Source: Muricauda sp. MAR_2010_75
Lineage (GTDB): Bacteria > Bacteroidota > Bacteroidia > Flavobacteriales > Flavobacteriaceae
Direction: 5' to 3'
Length of the DNA: 64,000 nucleotides
Assembly (NCBI RefSeq): GCF_000745185.1
Contig: NZ_JQNJ01000001.1
Coordinates: 1,201,501 to 1,265,500, forward strand
Position 1 is the stretch's first letter. The number at the start of each line of letters is the position of its first letter. The notes beneath the pieces were generated by a model that was not told the origin of the DNA, ran no database searches, and saw only the letters and a list, made by a program, of their open reading frames with translations. This document shows positions 1 through 8,015 of the stretch, one piece after another. Both the position numbers and the translations under genes were made by a program.

Positions 1-1
1 C

Positions 2-256
2 GCGGATGGAAAGGAAGGTTTTATTTCTTATTTTGAGAAAATGCAACGAGAATATCCCCACAAATCCATTGCTTTTGTACGTTGCATCGCCGAAGGCGAT
101 TTAGTTGCCCTTCATACACACCAAACTTGGCCAGAAAACGATGAATACGTAACTATGGATTTTTTCCGCTTTGATGACAATGGAAAAATCTGTGAACACT
201 GGGATGCCATTCAACAAATACCAAAAACAGCTGCACACTCCAATAAAATGTATTGA
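2..256 (+). CDS. SnoaL-like (NTF2-fold) protein, 5' partial
   Basis: The reading frame is open from the window edge and ends at the TGA at 254-256; the start codon lies outside the window. The 84 visible residues contain an alternating strand pattern ending in DGKICEHWDAIQ, the typical C-terminal part of the SnoaL-like aldol-condensation-type NTF2 family (COG4922-like), where His and Asp near this position line the pocket. The internal ATG at 41 is probably not the start because the family-like sequence continues upstream of it without a break. Function beyond a small-molecule-binding NTF2 fold cannot be stated. It lies 2 nt ahead of the next gene and may be its co-transcribed neighbour. Confidence 0.75.
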   Translation, partial: ADGKEGFISYFEKMQREYPHKSIAFVRCIAEGDLVALHTHQTWPENDEYVTMDFFRFDDNGKICEHWDAIQQIPKTAAHSNKMY

Positions 257-258
257 TC

Positions 259-969
259 ATGAAAAAAAATGTCCTAACACTGATCGTTTTTGTTCTTACC
301 ATATCCTTTTCCAAGGGGCAAGACCTTAACGGAGCATGGCAGTCAACCGTCACCAACAACAAAGGTGTTTCTGTCCAATATGTGACCATAGTATCTGGCG
401 GTTACTTTTCGCTGGCCATTTTTGAAAAAGAAAACGGTAAGTTTATAGGCACCAAGGGCGGTGCCTTATCCGCTGAAAATGGATTACTTACCTATACCCT
501 GGAATTTACCTCTATTGATCCTGATTTGGTAGGCACCTCAGATAGTCTTCCTTACACCTTTACTGGAGACAAGCTACATGTAGATGATAAAGTTTGGTCC
601 CGTTTGGATGATGGCTCCCCAGGCGATTTGGCAGGAGCATGGTTAATATCAGGCAGGAAGCGTGATGGTGAAATTGTGATGCGTGATACCTCGGGACCTC
701 GAAAAACCATGAAAATTTTATCCGGGACCCGCTTTCAATGGATTGCTTACAACATCGAGACAAAGCAATTTATGGGTACCGGCGGAGGAACCTACACCAC
801 CATAAATGGCAAATACACAGAAAATATCGATTTCTTTTCCCGAGATGACACACGGGTCGGGGCAAGTTTGCAATTTAATTATGAGCTTGTGGATAACGAC
901 TGGCATCATTCCGGATTGAGCAGCAAAGGCCAACCCATTTATGAAGTCTGGAGCAAAAGATTGGAATAA
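259..969 (+). CDS. Exported protein with two copies of a ~100-residue domain
   Basis: This 236-residue protein of unknown function begins with a Sec signal peptide (hydrophobic stretch from residue 5, probable cleavage after SKG near residue 20). The ATG at 259 is preferred over an in-frame TTG at 253 because it gives a normal MKKN signal start. The mature part falls into two similar halves, about residues 23-115 and 125-236: both open with GAW, carry a GT(K/G)GG turn, a D(F/L)VG or TRVG segment and end in a VWS(R/K) motif. I infer a tandem duplication of a small beta-rich, lipocalin-like domain. No catalytic motif is visible. It is probably periplasmic. Confidence 0.75.
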   Translation: MKKNVLTLIVFVLTISFSKGQDLNGAWQSTVTNNKGVSVQYVTIVSGGYFSLAIFEKENGKFIGTKGGALSAENGLLTYTLEFTSIDPDLVGTSDSLPYTFTGDKLHVDDKVWSRLDDGSPGDLAGAWLISGRKRDGEIVMRDTSGPRKTMKILSGTRFQWIAYNIETKQFMGTGGGTYTTINGKYTENIDFFSRDDTRVGASLQFNYELVDNDWHHSGLSSKGQPIYEVWSKRLE

Positions 970-1065
970 TTGGCTTTCTTATCCATTTATTAACCTGATT
1001 GATTGAGGATTACATCGTAATTTTTTAGTACTTTTCTGTACCATTAACTAAAATTTTCTGCACAA

Positions 1066-1485
1066 ATGAAGCCTTCAATCATCCTTCTTGTAAGCATCCT
1101 GATTTTGGTTTGTTCATGCAATCCAAAGCTGGACAACTCTGAAGCAGTTTTCAACACCACCTGGGAATTGGAATACATGTCTGGTCCACGCATTGCTTTC
1201 GATGGACTTTTCCCTGAGAAAAAACCACAGATCACTTTCAACAAAGAAACCCACCAAGTTACTGGCACTGATAGCTGCAATGGCTATTCCGCCGACTTTG
1301 AATTGGATGAGAATTCCATCTCGTTTGGAGAACCCGGCCCTACCACCATGATGTTTTGTGGAGGAGGGGAAAGACAATTCCTAAATATGATGCAAAAGAT
1401 TGATGGGTACATCATTCAAGATGGTGAACTCAATCTTATGGCTGGCGAAGTTCCCATGATGCGCTTTAAAAAAGTGGAACAATGA
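1066..1485 (+). CDS. META-domain lipoprotein
   Basis: A 139-residue lipoprotein with a signal peptide ending in a lipobox-like VCS-C (Cys18). The mature part is a single META domain (HslJ-like): TWELEYM near the start, a DSCNGYSADF segment around residue 66 and the PTTMMFCGG segment that match the family signature N-G-C/T-x-M. META proteins are small outer-membrane or periplasmic lipoproteins, in some bacteria linked to stress or novobiocin resistance; the role here is unknown. It overlaps the next META gene by 4 nt (ATGA), so the two are translationally coupled. A near-consensus -7 element (TACTTTTC, 1029-1036) precedes it. Confidence 0.85.
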   Translation: MKPSIILLVSILILVCSCNPKLDNSEAVFNTTWELEYMSGPRIAFDGLFPEKKPQITFNKETHQVTGTDSCNGYSADFELDENSISFGEPGPTTMMFCGGGERQFLNMMQKIDGYIIQDGELNLMAGEVPMMRFKKVEQ

Positions 1486-2306
1486 AAAATATACTCCTGT
1501 TAAGTTGCGCCGTATTGCTGTTTTTCGGTTGCATTGAAAAAAAGAAGGAAGAAACAGCCGAGCCCGAAGCTACAGAAGAAATTACGCCAGATACCCTTCA
1601 AACAGAAGAGAAAAAGCGGGAAATGGAGCCAATTGCCATGAAAATTGACGGCAGTTACTTTAAGGCCACTGGAACCGAACCTTTTTGGGGACTCAAAATC
1701 TATGACAACATGGTGCAGCTTCAGACCATGGAGGACACCATAACCACTCCTCCTTCGGAAGCCATTAAAGCACAAGACTCCAACATAAAAATGTTCCGAA
1801 TCCAGACTGAGGCCACTCAAATGGATGTTATCATAGCCCATAAAGAATGTACCAATGCCATGTCTGGTGAGGTATCCCCTTACACGGTAACCGTTTCTTA
1901 TAAAAATACCGGTGGAGATGAAACCGTAGTATACGAAGGCTGTGGATCTTACATAACCGATTACAGGCTTCACGATATCTGGGTGTTGGAAGAAATGAAC
2001 GGTGCCATGGTCAGTAAAGAAGAATTCGGCGGCAAGGATTTGCCCAATATGGAAATCAATATCAACAACAATCGCTTTTCAGGTTTTTCGGGGTGCAACC
2101 GAATGACCGGAGGCCTTTTCTACGAAAAGGATGTACTGCGATTCACCCAGGTGGCCGGAACCAAAATGGCCTGTCCCGGTATGGACAAAGAGTCGGAGTT
2201 TTTACAGCACCTTCAAGCCAGCACAACATATTCCATCTCAAACAACAGACTGTACCTTTCCAATGGCAATCAGGAAAATCTGCTTGTTTTTAAAAAAATA
2301 GATTGA
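1482..2306 (+). CDS. Lipoprotein with COG3650-like and META domains
   Basis: A 274-residue lipoprotein (lipobox FFG-C, Cys17) followed by an acidic/lysine linker rich in E, K and T to about residue 45. Residues 55-160 contain ATGTEPFWGL, KECTNAMSGE and YEGCG, the pattern of the COG3650-type domain often found beside META domains. Residues 165-273 are a META domain with FSGCNRMTGG and GTKMACPG. The arrangement of COG3650 plus META in one chain is known from other bacteria and is thought to sit in the cell envelope. It shares an ATGA overlap with the upstream META gene and is followed after 1 nt by another lipoprotein gene, so a common transcript is likely. Confidence 0.85.
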   Translation: MKNILLLSCAVLLFFGCIEKKKEETAEPEATEEITPDTLQTEEKKREMEPIAMKIDGSYFKATGTEPFWGLKIYDNMVQLQTMEDTITTPPSEAIKAQDSNIKMFRIQTEATQMDVIIAHKECTNAMSGEVSPYTVTVSYKNTGGDETVVYEGCGSYITDYRLHDIWVLEEMNGAMVSKEEFGGKDLPNMEININNNRFSGFSGCNRMTGGLFYEKDVLRFTQVAGTKMACPGMDKESEFLQHLQASTTYSISNNRLYLSNGNQENLLVFKKID

Positions 2307-2307
2307 T

Positions 2308-2799
2308 ATGAAAAAGATAGCGTTTACCTTCTTCTTATTTGTGTTGATTGCCAGCTGCAAAACCAAAGAAGAAAAAGAATCCAATGGTTCTAGATCGGAT
2401 ACATCAACAGAAATGTCTGAGGAAAAAATGGAAACCCAGTCCCCAATTTTGGAAATAGGCTGTTATATGTATGAGGGGAATGGCAACAAAATCAGTTTGG
2501 AGCTAACCGATATATCCAACACCGTACATGGAAACCTGGATTATGCCCTAAAAGAAAAAGATGCCAGCACCGGAACCTTTGCCGGAACGCTACATGACAG
2601 TATGCTCATTGGCAGTTACACATTTGCTTCCGAAGGGATGGAAAGCACTCGCGAAGTAGCTTTTTTGGTAAAAGATGACCAACTGATTGAAGGCTACGGC
2701 GAATTGGATGAAACTGGAACAGCTTTTAAGGACAAAAGTGCGTTGAGTTTTAGTTCTTCGATGCCATTGCGTAAAACCGATTGTGACTCCGAACTGTAA
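2308..2799 (+). CDS. Small lipoprotein, function unknown
   Basis: I do not recognise a named family. The 163-residue product has a lipoprotein signal (MKKIAF, lipobox IAS-C with Cys17), a short charged linker of K, E and S, then a compact domain of roughly 110 residues with repeated short beta-like segments (ICYMYEGNG-type opening, NTVHGNLDYAL, GTFAGTLHDSMLIGSYTF). The G-x-L/Y-x-G pattern is what many small beta-barrel or beta-sandwich lipoproteins show. It is one nucleotide from the META gene upstream and 11 nt from the next gene, so it belongs to the same operon of envelope proteins. Confidence 0.7.
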   Translation: MKKIAFTFFLFVLIASCKTKEEKESNGSRSDTSTEMSEEKMETQSPILEIGCYMYEGNGNKISLELTDISNTVHGNLDYALKEKDASTGTFAGTLHDSMLIGSYTFASEGMESTREVAFLVKDDQLIEGYGELDETGTAFKDKSALSFSSSMPLRKTDCDSEL

Positions 2800-2810
2800 T
2801 TTCCGATAGT

Positions 2811-3164
2811 ATGAAATATGTTTTTTTGTTGCTCCTTTTGCCGTTTTTTATGAACGGTCAGGAAAGTGAAAAAGAAAAGTCTCATTTTGTGGCATTGTAC
2901 ACGGTAGGATCCCTTTGGGATATGGACAAAACACCCAATGATCAACCCTATTTTAAGGAACATTCCGCTTTTTTGTCCAAATTGAGAAAAGAAAATACCA
3001 TAGTCATGGGTGCTCGGTACAGCGATACCGGCATGATCGTCCTTGAGGCCATGGATTTGGAGTCCGCCAAAAAAATCTTGTTTGAGGATATAGCGCTTCA
3101 AAATAAACTGTTCAATGTAGAGGTGCATCCGTTAAATGTTTTTTATAAGGGATGTTTTGATTGA
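2811..3164 (+). CDS. Exported YCII-fold protein
   Basis: A 117-residue protein with a signal peptide (MKYVFLLLLLPFF, cleavage near NGQ, residues 15-17) followed by one YCII-like domain: HFVALYTVG strand, YFKEHSAFLSKLRKE helix carrying the conserved His, GARYSDTGMIVLEAMD and SAKKIL segments. YCII proteins (dimeric ferredoxin-like fold, related to YciI and DGPF proteins) are usually cytoplasmic and mostly of unknown catalytic function; a signal peptide is unusual. It is 11 nt behind the lipoprotein gene and about 100 nt ahead of a second exported YCII gene. Confidence 0.75.
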   Translation: MKYVFLLLLLPFFMNGQESEKEKSHFVALYTVGSLWDMDKTPNDQPYFKEHSAFLSKLRKENTIVMGARYSDTGMIVLEAMDLESAKKILFEDIALQNKLFNVEVHPLNVFYKGCFD

Positions 3165-3228
3165 GGAAACTGCATTTTCACCCCTGTTTTTTGGCAAAAA
3201 AACGGTTCTGTTTTGATTTTCAAATAGT

Positions 3229-3236
3229 TAATTTTG
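3229..3236 (+). promoter_or_regulatory. -7 promoter element TAATTTTG
   Basis: Exact match to the Bacteroidota -7 consensus TAnnTTTG, 28 nt ahead of the ATG at 3264. A TTTG that could serve as -33 lies at 3211-3214, spaced a little closer than usual. Transcription from here would start near 3242 and exclude the in-frame TTG/ATG at 3234-3239 as starts, supporting 3264. Confidence 0.45.
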
Positions 3237-3263
3237 ATGGATAGGCCACTTAAAACAATCGAT

Positions 3264-3746
3264 ATGAACCCAAGACTTATTTTCCTTTTCTTTTTGCTCA
3301 GTTGTTTTTTGACCCGTGCACAATCTGAAACTGAAAACACTACATCCAAAGAAATAGGATACAATGCAGAAAAAGCCAAAAAATATGGTGCGGACGATTA
3401 TGGCATGAAAAAGTACGTCTTTGCTTTTCTAAAAAGAGGGCCAAACCGTGACCTTTCCAAAGAAGAGGCAGCAGAATTGCAGGCTGCCCATATGCAGAAC
3501 ATTGGCAAAATGGCGCAAGAAGGAAAATTGGTGCTCGCTGGCCCATTTTTTGGCAACGATGACCTGCGAGGAATTTATATTTTTGATGTGGCCTCCGTTG
3601 AGGAAGCTAAAATGCTCACGGAAACCGACCCTGCCATACAAGCCGGAAGCTTGGTGATGGAATTGAAAGAATGGTACGGTTCTGCGGCACTCAAGGAAGT
3701 TAATGAAATTGGCCTTACCCTTGCCAAAAAATCAATCGTGGACTAA
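3264..3746 (+). CDS. Exported YCII-domain protein
   Basis: A 160-residue protein from the ATG at 3264, which places a standard signal peptide (MNPRLIFLFFLLSCFLTRAQ) at the N-terminus; the longer in-frame start at 3237 would bury it and lies on top of a -7 promoter element. After a linker of about 25 residues comes a YCII domain: KKYVFAFLKRGPNRD, ELQAAHMQNIGKMAQEGKLVLAGPFF with the conserved His, and LRGIYIFDVASVEEAKMLTETDPAI, which is the classic YCII DP motif. The C-terminal 35 residues extend beyond the usual domain. Periplasmic location is inferred; reaction unknown. It precedes an exported DinB-fold gene by 9 nt. Confidence 0.8.
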   Translation: MNPRLIFLFFLLSCFLTRAQSETENTTSKEIGYNAEKAKKYGADDYGMKKYVFAFLKRGPNRDLSKEEAAELQAAHMQNIGKMAQEGKLVLAGPFFGNDDLRGIYIFDVASVEEAKMLTETDPAIQAGSLVMELKEWYGSAALKEVNEIGLTLAKKSIVD

Positions 3747-3755
3747 AACCCTATT

Positions 3756-4358
3756 ATGAAAAACCTTTTCTACATAAAACTTATCGGTTTTACTTTCTTA
3801 TTTACCTTAGTTGTGGAATTACAAGCACAGAACATGGAATTGCCCTATCATCAAATTCCAGATTATCCCGAAACCTACACCGCAGGTAATATGGCAGCCC
3901 GTATGATCGATGGATTGGGGTATCGTTATTATTGGGCATCGGAAGGGTTGACCCAAAACGATTTGGATTATAAACCTTCAAAAGAAGGAAGGAGTACCAT
4001 GGAAACCTTGCAACATATTTATGGCTTAACCATCAATATTGTCAATGCCACCACGGGTACGCCCAACACAAGAAGGGATTTAACCGCATTCTCGTATGAA
4101 GAGCTCCGCCAAATGACCTTGGGGAATTTGAAGACGGCAAGTGATAGTTTGCTGGGAAAATCTTCCGATGATTTAAAAGAATTCAATATTATTTTTCAGC
4201 GTGGCGACCAACAGACGGTGCTTCCGTTTTGGAATTTGATCAATGGTATGATTTCGGATGCTATTTATCACACCGGGCAGGTTGTTCTAATGCGCAGGAC
4301 CAGTGGAAACCCACAAAACCCCAACGTAAATGTGCTGTTGGGCAAGACAAGGGAGTAA
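3756..4358 (+). CDS. Exported DinB-superfamily (DinB/YfiT-like) protein
   Basis: A 200-residue protein with a signal peptide (residues 1-25, ending LQAQN) and a DinB/YfiT four-helix bundle. The metal-binding histidine pattern is visible: the first His in MAARMIDGL...ETLQHIYGLT (around residue 87) and the last in the SDAIYHTGQVVLMRR helix (around residue 172). DinB-like proteins bind a divalent metal and include thiol-dependent transferases and many uncharacterised members; most lack a signal peptide. It ends 6 nt from the convergent SulP gene, with no terminator hairpin in between. Co-transcription with the exported YCII gene is likely. Confidence 0.8.
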   Translation: MKNLFYIKLIGFTFLFTLVVELQAQNMELPYHQIPDYPETYTAGNMAARMIDGLGYRYYWASEGLTQNDLDYKPSKEGRSTMETLQHIYGLTINIVNATTGTPNTRRDLTAFSYEELRQMTLGNLKTASDSLLGKSSDDLKEFNIIFQRGDQQTVLPFWNLINGMISDAIYHTGQVVLMRRTSGNPQNPNVNVLLGKTRE

Positions 4359-4364
4359 ACTTAT

Positions 4365-5891
4365 TTACTTATCCACTACAACCTTGTAAGTAGGATCTTC
4401 CAAAACGTTTACCTCAATAATATCATCGGCATTCGCCAATAATCGTCTACAGTCGCGGCTCAAATGCTTCAAGTGTACTTTTTTGCCCACTTTTCGGTAG
4501 CGTTCGGTAATTTTGTTCACCGCTTCAATCGCCGACATATCCACCAATCGGCTCTCGGCAAAATCAATTACTACTTCATCCGGGTCGTTCAATACATCAA
4601 ATTTTTCTGCAAATAGTGTGGTACTTCCAAAAAACAGCGGGCCGTATATTTCGTAATGTTTAACTCCATCCTCATCAATCTGTTTTCTGGCCCGGATGCG
4701 TTTTGCATTGTCCCACGCAAACACTAATGCCGAGATAATGACACCGACCAAAACGGCCAAGGCCAAATTGTGAAGGAAAACCGTTACCAAGGTCACCAAG
4801 ACCATCACCAAAACATCGGATTTTGGCATACGACGGAAGGTTTTTAAGCTGGCCCACTCGAAGGTTCCCAAAGCCACCATGATCATCAATCCTGTAAGTG
4901 CCGCCATGGGCACCTTTTCAATCAGGCCGGAACCGAACATGATGAACACCAAAAGCATTAACGCAGCAAAAATTCCTGAAAGTCGGGCACGAGCACCATT
5001 GGAGGTGTTGATCAAACTCTGTCCGATCATGGCACAACCGCCCATCCCTGAGAAAAATCCAGAAAGAATATTCGCTGTTCCCTGGGCAACCGCTTCCTTG
5101 TTTCCACGACCACGAGTCTCGGTGATTTCATCCACAATGTTTAAGGTCAATAAGCTTTCAATCAAACCAACACCCGCCATAATTGCCGCAAATGGGAAAA
5201 TTATCTGCAACGTTTCCCAAGTAAAAGGAAGATCGGGAATATGAAAAGGAGGAAAAGTTCCTTGAATGGAAGCAATATCCCCAATGGTTCGCGTATCCAA
5301 TCCAAGGAAAAACACAATTCCGAACACCAAAAGAATGGCGGCCAAAGAGGCAGGAATCACCTTTGTTAATTTGGGAAGTCCCCAAATCACCACCATGGTC
5401 AACAATACCAATCCCAAGAAAATGTACAGGGTACTTCCGCTCAACCATTCGCCATCCACGGTTTTGAACTGACTCATTTGCGACATGAAGATGATCACCG
5501 CCAAACCATTGACAAATCCAAATATTACCGGATGGGGTACCAAACGCATCAATTTTCCCAAACGAAGCAATCCAGCGGCCATTTGTAGAAGTCCTGCCAA
5601 AATCACTGTGGCAAAAACGTATTCTACCCCGTACTGCTGTGCCAAACTTACAATGACCACGGCCACTGCCCCGGTGGCGCCAGAAATCATCCCGGGCCTA
5701 CCTCCCAAAATTGAAGTCACCAACCCCATAACAAAAGCGGCATATAATCCTGTTAGGGGTGAAAGTCCAGCGATAAACGCAAAGGCTATCGCCTCTGGAA
5801 CCAAGGCAAGTGCTACGGTTAAGCCCGATAAAATTTCTGTGCGATAGTTTACCTTTTGTGAAAAATCAAAAAGGTTGAGGTACTTTTTCAT
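4365..5891 (-). CDS. SulP-family anion transporter with STAS domain
   Basis: A 508-residue membrane protein of the SLC26/SulP family, which moves sulfate, bicarbonate or other anions. The N-terminal part reads NYRTEILSGLTVALALVPEAIAFA, the hallmark of TM1 in this family, followed by ten to twelve hydrophobic segments including LTGLYAAFVMGL and GGRPGMISGATGAVAVV. The C-terminal 110 residues (from about 395) form a STAS domain with HYEIYGPLFFGS, DEVVIDFAESRLVDMSAIEAV. Substrate cannot be read from sequence. It stands alone on the minus strand with its own -7 element at 5912-5919. Two more SulP genes lie at 35.6 and 37.9 kb. Confidence 0.92.
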   Translation of the reverse strand: MKKYLNLFDFSQKVNYRTEILSGLTVALALVPEAIAFAFIAGLSPLTGLYAAFVMGLVTSILGGRPGMISGATGAVAVVIVSLAQQYGVEYVFATVILAGLLQMAAGLLRLGKLMRLVPHPVIFGFVNGLAVIIFMSQMSQFKTVDGEWLSGSTLYIFLGLVLLTMVVIWGLPKLTKVIPASLAAILLVFGIVFFLGLDTRTIGDIASIQGTFPPFHIPDLPFTWETLQIIFPFAAIMAGVGLIESLLTLNIVDEITETRGRGNKEAVAQGTANILSGFFSGMGGCAMIGQSLINTSNGARARLSGIFAALMLLVFIMFGSGLIEKVPMAALTGLMIMVALGTFEWASLKTFRRMPKSDVLVMVLVTLVTVFLHNLALAVLVGVIISALVFAWDNAKRIRARKQIDEDGVKHYEIYGPLFFGSTTLFAEKFDVLNDPDEVVIDFAESRLVDMSAIEAVNKITERYRKVGKKVHLKHLSRDCRRLLANADDIIEVNVLEDPTYKVVVDK

Positions 5892-5911
5892 GGCTTCGTT
5901 CTTGAAGCGGG

Positions 5912-5919
5912 CAAAAGTA
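5912..5919 (-). promoter_or_regulatory. -7 promoter element for the SulP gene
   Basis: On the minus strand the sequence reads TACTTTTG, an exact TAnnTTTG match, 20 nt upstream of the ATG at 5891. A convincing -33 TTTG at the usual distance is not visible. Confidence 0.45.
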
Positions 5920-5973
5920 GCATTATTAAATGCAAGACCCTAATGGACTGGAAATTTTTAAGGATTTGACAAT

Positions 5974-6942
5974 CTACCAGTTAGTCAGCCCCAATAGCTT
6001 TTCGCCAAGTGGACTTAATTTTGCGGTTTCGTATTTGGTCTGTTCCCATTTTCTGGGATCACCGGGAAAGGCATAGCCTTCTGGAGCTATTTTATTTTTC
6101 CATGAATTGATGCGCCATTCTCGCATTTCCTCATTGTCTTCCTCTGCGGGCATCATAGAAATGTACTGCGCAATTCGCACTTTATTTCCAGATTTATTGG
6201 GTCGGATGCCGTGCGGTTGGGTACTGTTAAAAATAAGAAGGTCACCCGCTTCCAGTTTCACTTTCACAATTTTGTCTTCCAATCCTGTTACATCGGGCTG
6301 AAAATGGTCTCGGTCCTCGGGTTGGGTCAATTTCCATGAATCGTAGTTTCGGTACAACCAAGGTATGCATTGAAAGCCTCCCATATTCTCATCGGTTTGA
6401 TCGGCAAGGGCCAATACCCCCTGCACATTTTGAGGTCTGGTCTCCGGGTCGTAGTCCCAATGGATGAACCCTTTTTTGTTCTCTCCCGGACGTTGGGGCA
6501 TATTCAAGTTGGCACGATCTATGGTCACCCAAAGCTTTTCCGTCCCCCAAATGTCCACAAATGCGTCGTATACTTTTTGTGTTTGTCTGTTGTTCCATAA
6601 ATGTTGATTGTTATACACTTCTACCATTCCAGTTCCGGTAAGTTCTTTCATTTTCATTTCTGCACGGGGAGGAGCGTACCAAGTTTCTGGATTGTTCGGG
6701 TCTTTTTCATCAAACTCCCATAAAAAATCGGCGGTTGCCTTGGCCTGCTCTTTTGGAACGGCATTTTTGATTACGATGTACCCGTTTTCCATCCAAAACG
6801 CCCAGTCCTCTTCAGACAGTATTCGAAGTGGTTTGCCATTGGACCTATCATTAAGATTTGTTTTGCTACTGGTGGCCGTTGAAGGATTTCCGGGAATTGT
6901 TTCATGGGCCTTATTGGCCATTTCTACTTTTTGCTGCATCAT
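5974..6942 (-). CDS. Phytanoyl-CoA dioxygenase (PhyH) family Fe(II)/2-oxoglutarate oxygenase
   Basis: A 322-residue protein of the PhyH family of non-haem iron, 2-oxoglutarate-dependent oxygenases. The iron triad is visible as His161 and Asp163 (FIHWDYDP) and His244 (TQPHGIRPNK), with Arg256 (KVRIAQY) placed to bind 2-oxoglutarate. The length is normal for the bacterial family. The substrate is unknown; bacterial relatives hydroxylate diverse small molecules. It is transcribed divergently from an AraC-type regulator with a cupin-like sensor half, a pairing that suggests substrate-induced expression. An exact -7 element lies at 6976-6983. The first 35 residues are low in order and family signal, so a start a few residues further in is possible. 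Confidence 0.88.
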   Translation of the reverse strand: MMQQKVEMANKAHETIPGNPSTATSSKTNLNDRSNGKPLRILSEEDWAFWMENGYIVIKNAVPKEQAKATADFLWEFDEKDPNNPETWYAPPRAEMKMKELTGTGMVEVYNNQHLWNNRQTQKVYDAFVDIWGTEKLWVTIDRANLNMPQRPGENKKGFIHWDYDPETRPQNVQGVLALADQTDENMGGFQCIPWLYRNYDSWKLTQPEDRDHFQPDVTGLEDKIVKVKLEAGDLLIFNSTQPHGIRPNKSGNKVRIAQYISMMPAEEDNEEMREWRINSWKNKIAPEGYAFPGDPRKWEQTKYETAKLSPLGEKLLGLTNW

Positions 6943-6975
6943 ATTTCTATTTTTTTAGTTGCACAATCGATACTC

Positions 6976-6983
6976 CAAAACTA
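6976..6983 (-). promoter_or_regulatory. -7 promoter element for the PhyH gene
   Basis: Minus-strand TAGTTTTG, an exact TAnnTTTG match 33 nt upstream of the PhyH ATG, in the 135-nt region shared with the divergent AraC gene. Confidence 0.45.
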
Positions 6984-7077
6984 TGGGAACTGCGAAGTGG
7001 TTTCTACCCTAACATTGACCAATATTTGAATTATATTGATTTTTATTGGTTATTTTTAAAATAAATTAGGCAATAGA

Positions 7078-7920
7078 ATGAAAATTCAACTTGAAAACAT
7101 ACAGCCCAGCGACAAGAGTTCTTTCCATTTATTGCACAATCCCAAGTTGAACGATCTCTTTTTCTGGCATTTTCATCCCGAGTTTGAATTGGTCTATATT
7201 GAGGGTGCCAACGGGAAACGGCATGTAGGGCGGCACACCTCCAATTATCAGGGCAGTGATTTGGTTCTTATCGGTTCCAACATTCCTCATTTGAATTTTG
7301 ATTATGGGATAAAAACGGAATACCATAAAGAGGTTTTGCACATAAGTGCCTCTTTTAAGGAAAAGGTTTTTACCGAAATCGAGGAACTGGAAGATGTGTA
7401 TGGACTGTTGGAAAAATCGCAGCATGGAATCGCTTTTTATGGGGACACCAAAAAAGCTGTGGGCAACATCATGAAGCAATTGCAAGCTATGAATCGGTTT
7501 GAGCAATTCCTTAAAATTTTACAGCTGCTGAAACTATTGGCAAAAAGTGATGAATTTACCCTTTTGCACCAAAACCCCATCATAAATGATAAAGCCAACA
7601 AACAACAAGAACGATTGCAAAAGGTATATTCCTATATTGATAAGAATTATTCCAAAAAAATAGCACTAGATGCCATTGCTGCATCGGTCAACTTGGGGAA
7701 GGAAGCTTTTTGTAGGTATTTCAAGAAAAGTACAGGAAGTACCTTTACACATTTTTTAAATCAGTATCGCATTACACAGGCTAAACGATTGTTATTGACG
7801 GGCAGAAATGTTGGGGAAACCTGTTACGAGTGTGGTTTTGAGAGTTTATCCTATTTTAACCGGACTTTCAAAAAAATAAGTGGAGAGAACCCTTCAGATT
7901 ACAAAAAGAGAAAACACTAA
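7078..7920 (+). CDS. AraC-family transcriptional regulator with cupin sensor
   Basis: A 280-residue regulator. Residues 1-150 form a cupin-like sensor (FFWHFHPEFELVYIEGANGKRHVG, then GSDLVLIGSNIPHLNFDYG), which is typical of AraC proteins that sense small organic compounds. Residues about 185-280 carry the double helix-turn-helix: YSKKIALDAIAASVNLGKEAFCRYFKKSTG and the signature GETCYECGFESLSYFNRTFKKISGENPSDYKK. Its divergent position 135 nt from the PhyH oxygenase gene makes that gene the probable target. A TATTTTTA near 7050 is a one-mismatch -7 element. The gene ends just before a strong hairpin that serves the opposite-strand gene. Confidence 0.92.
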   Translation: MKIQLENIQPSDKSSFHLLHNPKLNDLFFWHFHPEFELVYIEGANGKRHVGRHTSNYQGSDLVLIGSNIPHLNFDYGIKTEYHKEVLHISASFKEKVFTEIEELEDVYGLLEKSQHGIAFYGDTKKAVGNIMKQLQAMNRFEQFLKILQLLKLLAKSDEFTLLHQNPIINDKANKQQERLQKVYSYIDKNYSKKIALDAIAASVNLGKEAFCRYFKKSTGSTFTHFLNQYRITQAKRLLLTGRNVGETCYECGFESLSYFNRTFKKISGENPSDYKKRKH

Positions 7921-7922
7921 AA

Positions 7923-7960
7923 AAGAACCGCCCCAAACTGGAACGTTTGGGGCAGTTCTT
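7923..7960. terminator. 16-bp hairpin terminator between convergent genes
   Basis: Arms 7923-7938 and 7945-7960 pair over 16 bp with one mismatch around a 6-nt loop (core GCCCCAAAC/GTTTGGGGC). On the minus strand it is followed by TTCTTTTTT, so it mainly terminates the lipoprotein gene ending at 8016 and probably also the plus-strand AraC gene. Confidence 0.85.
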
Positions 7961-8015
7961 AACTAAATAACCAACCAAAAAACTTGTTTGTATAGTCGCA
8001 GACTCTACTATTTCC

